19,474 bases of DNA, from NCBI GenBank assembly GCA_001931875.2, contig MSJH02000603.1:1-19474 (forward strand). Direction: 5' to 3'. Source of the DNA: Byssochlamys sp. IMV 00236. Taxonomy: Eukaryota > Ascomycota > Eurotiomycetes > Eurotiales > Thermoascaceae. Each line of letters starts with the position of its first letter. The stretch's first letter is position 1. The position numbers were made by a program, and so were the translations under genes. The notes below the pieces were generated by a model that had not been told where the DNA came from, searched no databases, and worked only from the letters and a program-made list of their open reading frames with translations. Positions 19,153 through 19,474 of this stretch are shown here, in pieces.

Positions 19153-19474
19153 AAGCCTTGATTTTGCATTTGTGAATGTTCATGTCTTTCTCCATCTGTC
19201 AGTCTACTCGCGTTATGCCATGTTCCCTTTTCATTTTTCCATTGATGTTTCGTTTTATTTACCTTGCTATGTGTTTTTCACAACCTCGATGCTCTTTGAT
19301 ATGCATGACATTGTGCTTTTTATCTTCTCCATTCCCGTTGAATGTATTCCCTTTGAAAATATTCGTCAAAATTTCCTTTGATAAAAGAAACAAACCACAT
19401 TTCGATCGCCAGTTTTTTTTTTTTTTTTTTCGTTTGGTCAGCCATGTTCTGAAGAATGTGTTGATGTTTGATTT
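19153..19474. other. Right-end flank
   Basis: T-rich sequence after the last stop, with a T-tract at about 19412-19431. A plus-strand 88-codon frame overlapping the gene end is hydrophobic and low in complexity and looks like 3' untranslated sequence. No further gene is supported before the window ends. Confidence 0.4.

Noticed and set aside
19115..19381. 88-codon hydrophobic plus-strand frame at the right end
   Set aside because: It overlaps the end of the preceding gene in another frame and has T-rich, low-information codons; more likely untranslated sequence.
1..19474. CRISPR array, operon or bacterial defence system
   Set aside because: The window is intron-bearing eukaryotic DNA; no spaced direct repeats or prokaryotic ribosome binding sites are present.

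Overview
The window is nuclear DNA from a fungus, most likely an early-diverging, Mucoromycota-type fungus (inference). It is AT-rich, with many GT-AG introns of about 43-75 bp, long homopolymer tracts, and housekeeping genes that each need splicing. Spliced reading frames close exactly by exon arithmetic for all six recognisable genes.

Layout. Positions 1-3709 (minus): 5' part of a meiotic DNA helicase, HFM1/MER3, with 25 exons in the window, running off the left edge. 4433-5066 (plus): glucosamine-6-phosphate N-acetyltransferase, divergent from the helicase. 5138-6846 (minus): membrane-anchored acid-lipase-type steryl ester/triacylglycerol lipase, converging on the acetyltransferase with 71 bp between stops. 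7450-9560: an accessory stretch with a repeat copy, a gene of a poorly described family and a broken Tc1/mariner transposase. 9784-11280 (plus): endonuclease/exonuclease/phosphatase-fold protein with a C-terminal membrane anchor. 12817-14509 (plus): sugar-porter MFS transporter behind a dense GATA-site cluster. 14769-15028 (minus): tentative small gene. 15322-16491 (minus): mitochondrial HTD2-like hydroxyacyl-thioester dehydratase. 16730-19474: a second accessory stretch with a stop-riddled pseudogene, two more repeat copies in inverted orientation to the first, and a spliceable gene of unknown function.

The housekeeping genes do not form one pathway: they cover meiotic recombination, UDP-GlcNAc/chitin precursor supply, neutral lipid turnover, hexose uptake and mitochondrial type II fatty acid synthesis. 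The most notable unexplained structures are the three-copy, TATA-bearing repeat with a shared end at CAACAG, the two genes of unknown function lying next to it, two frame-proven GC-AG introns in the helicase, and the GATA cluster. I see no convincing new multi-gene system. All family names are from reading the translated motifs; no database search was run.
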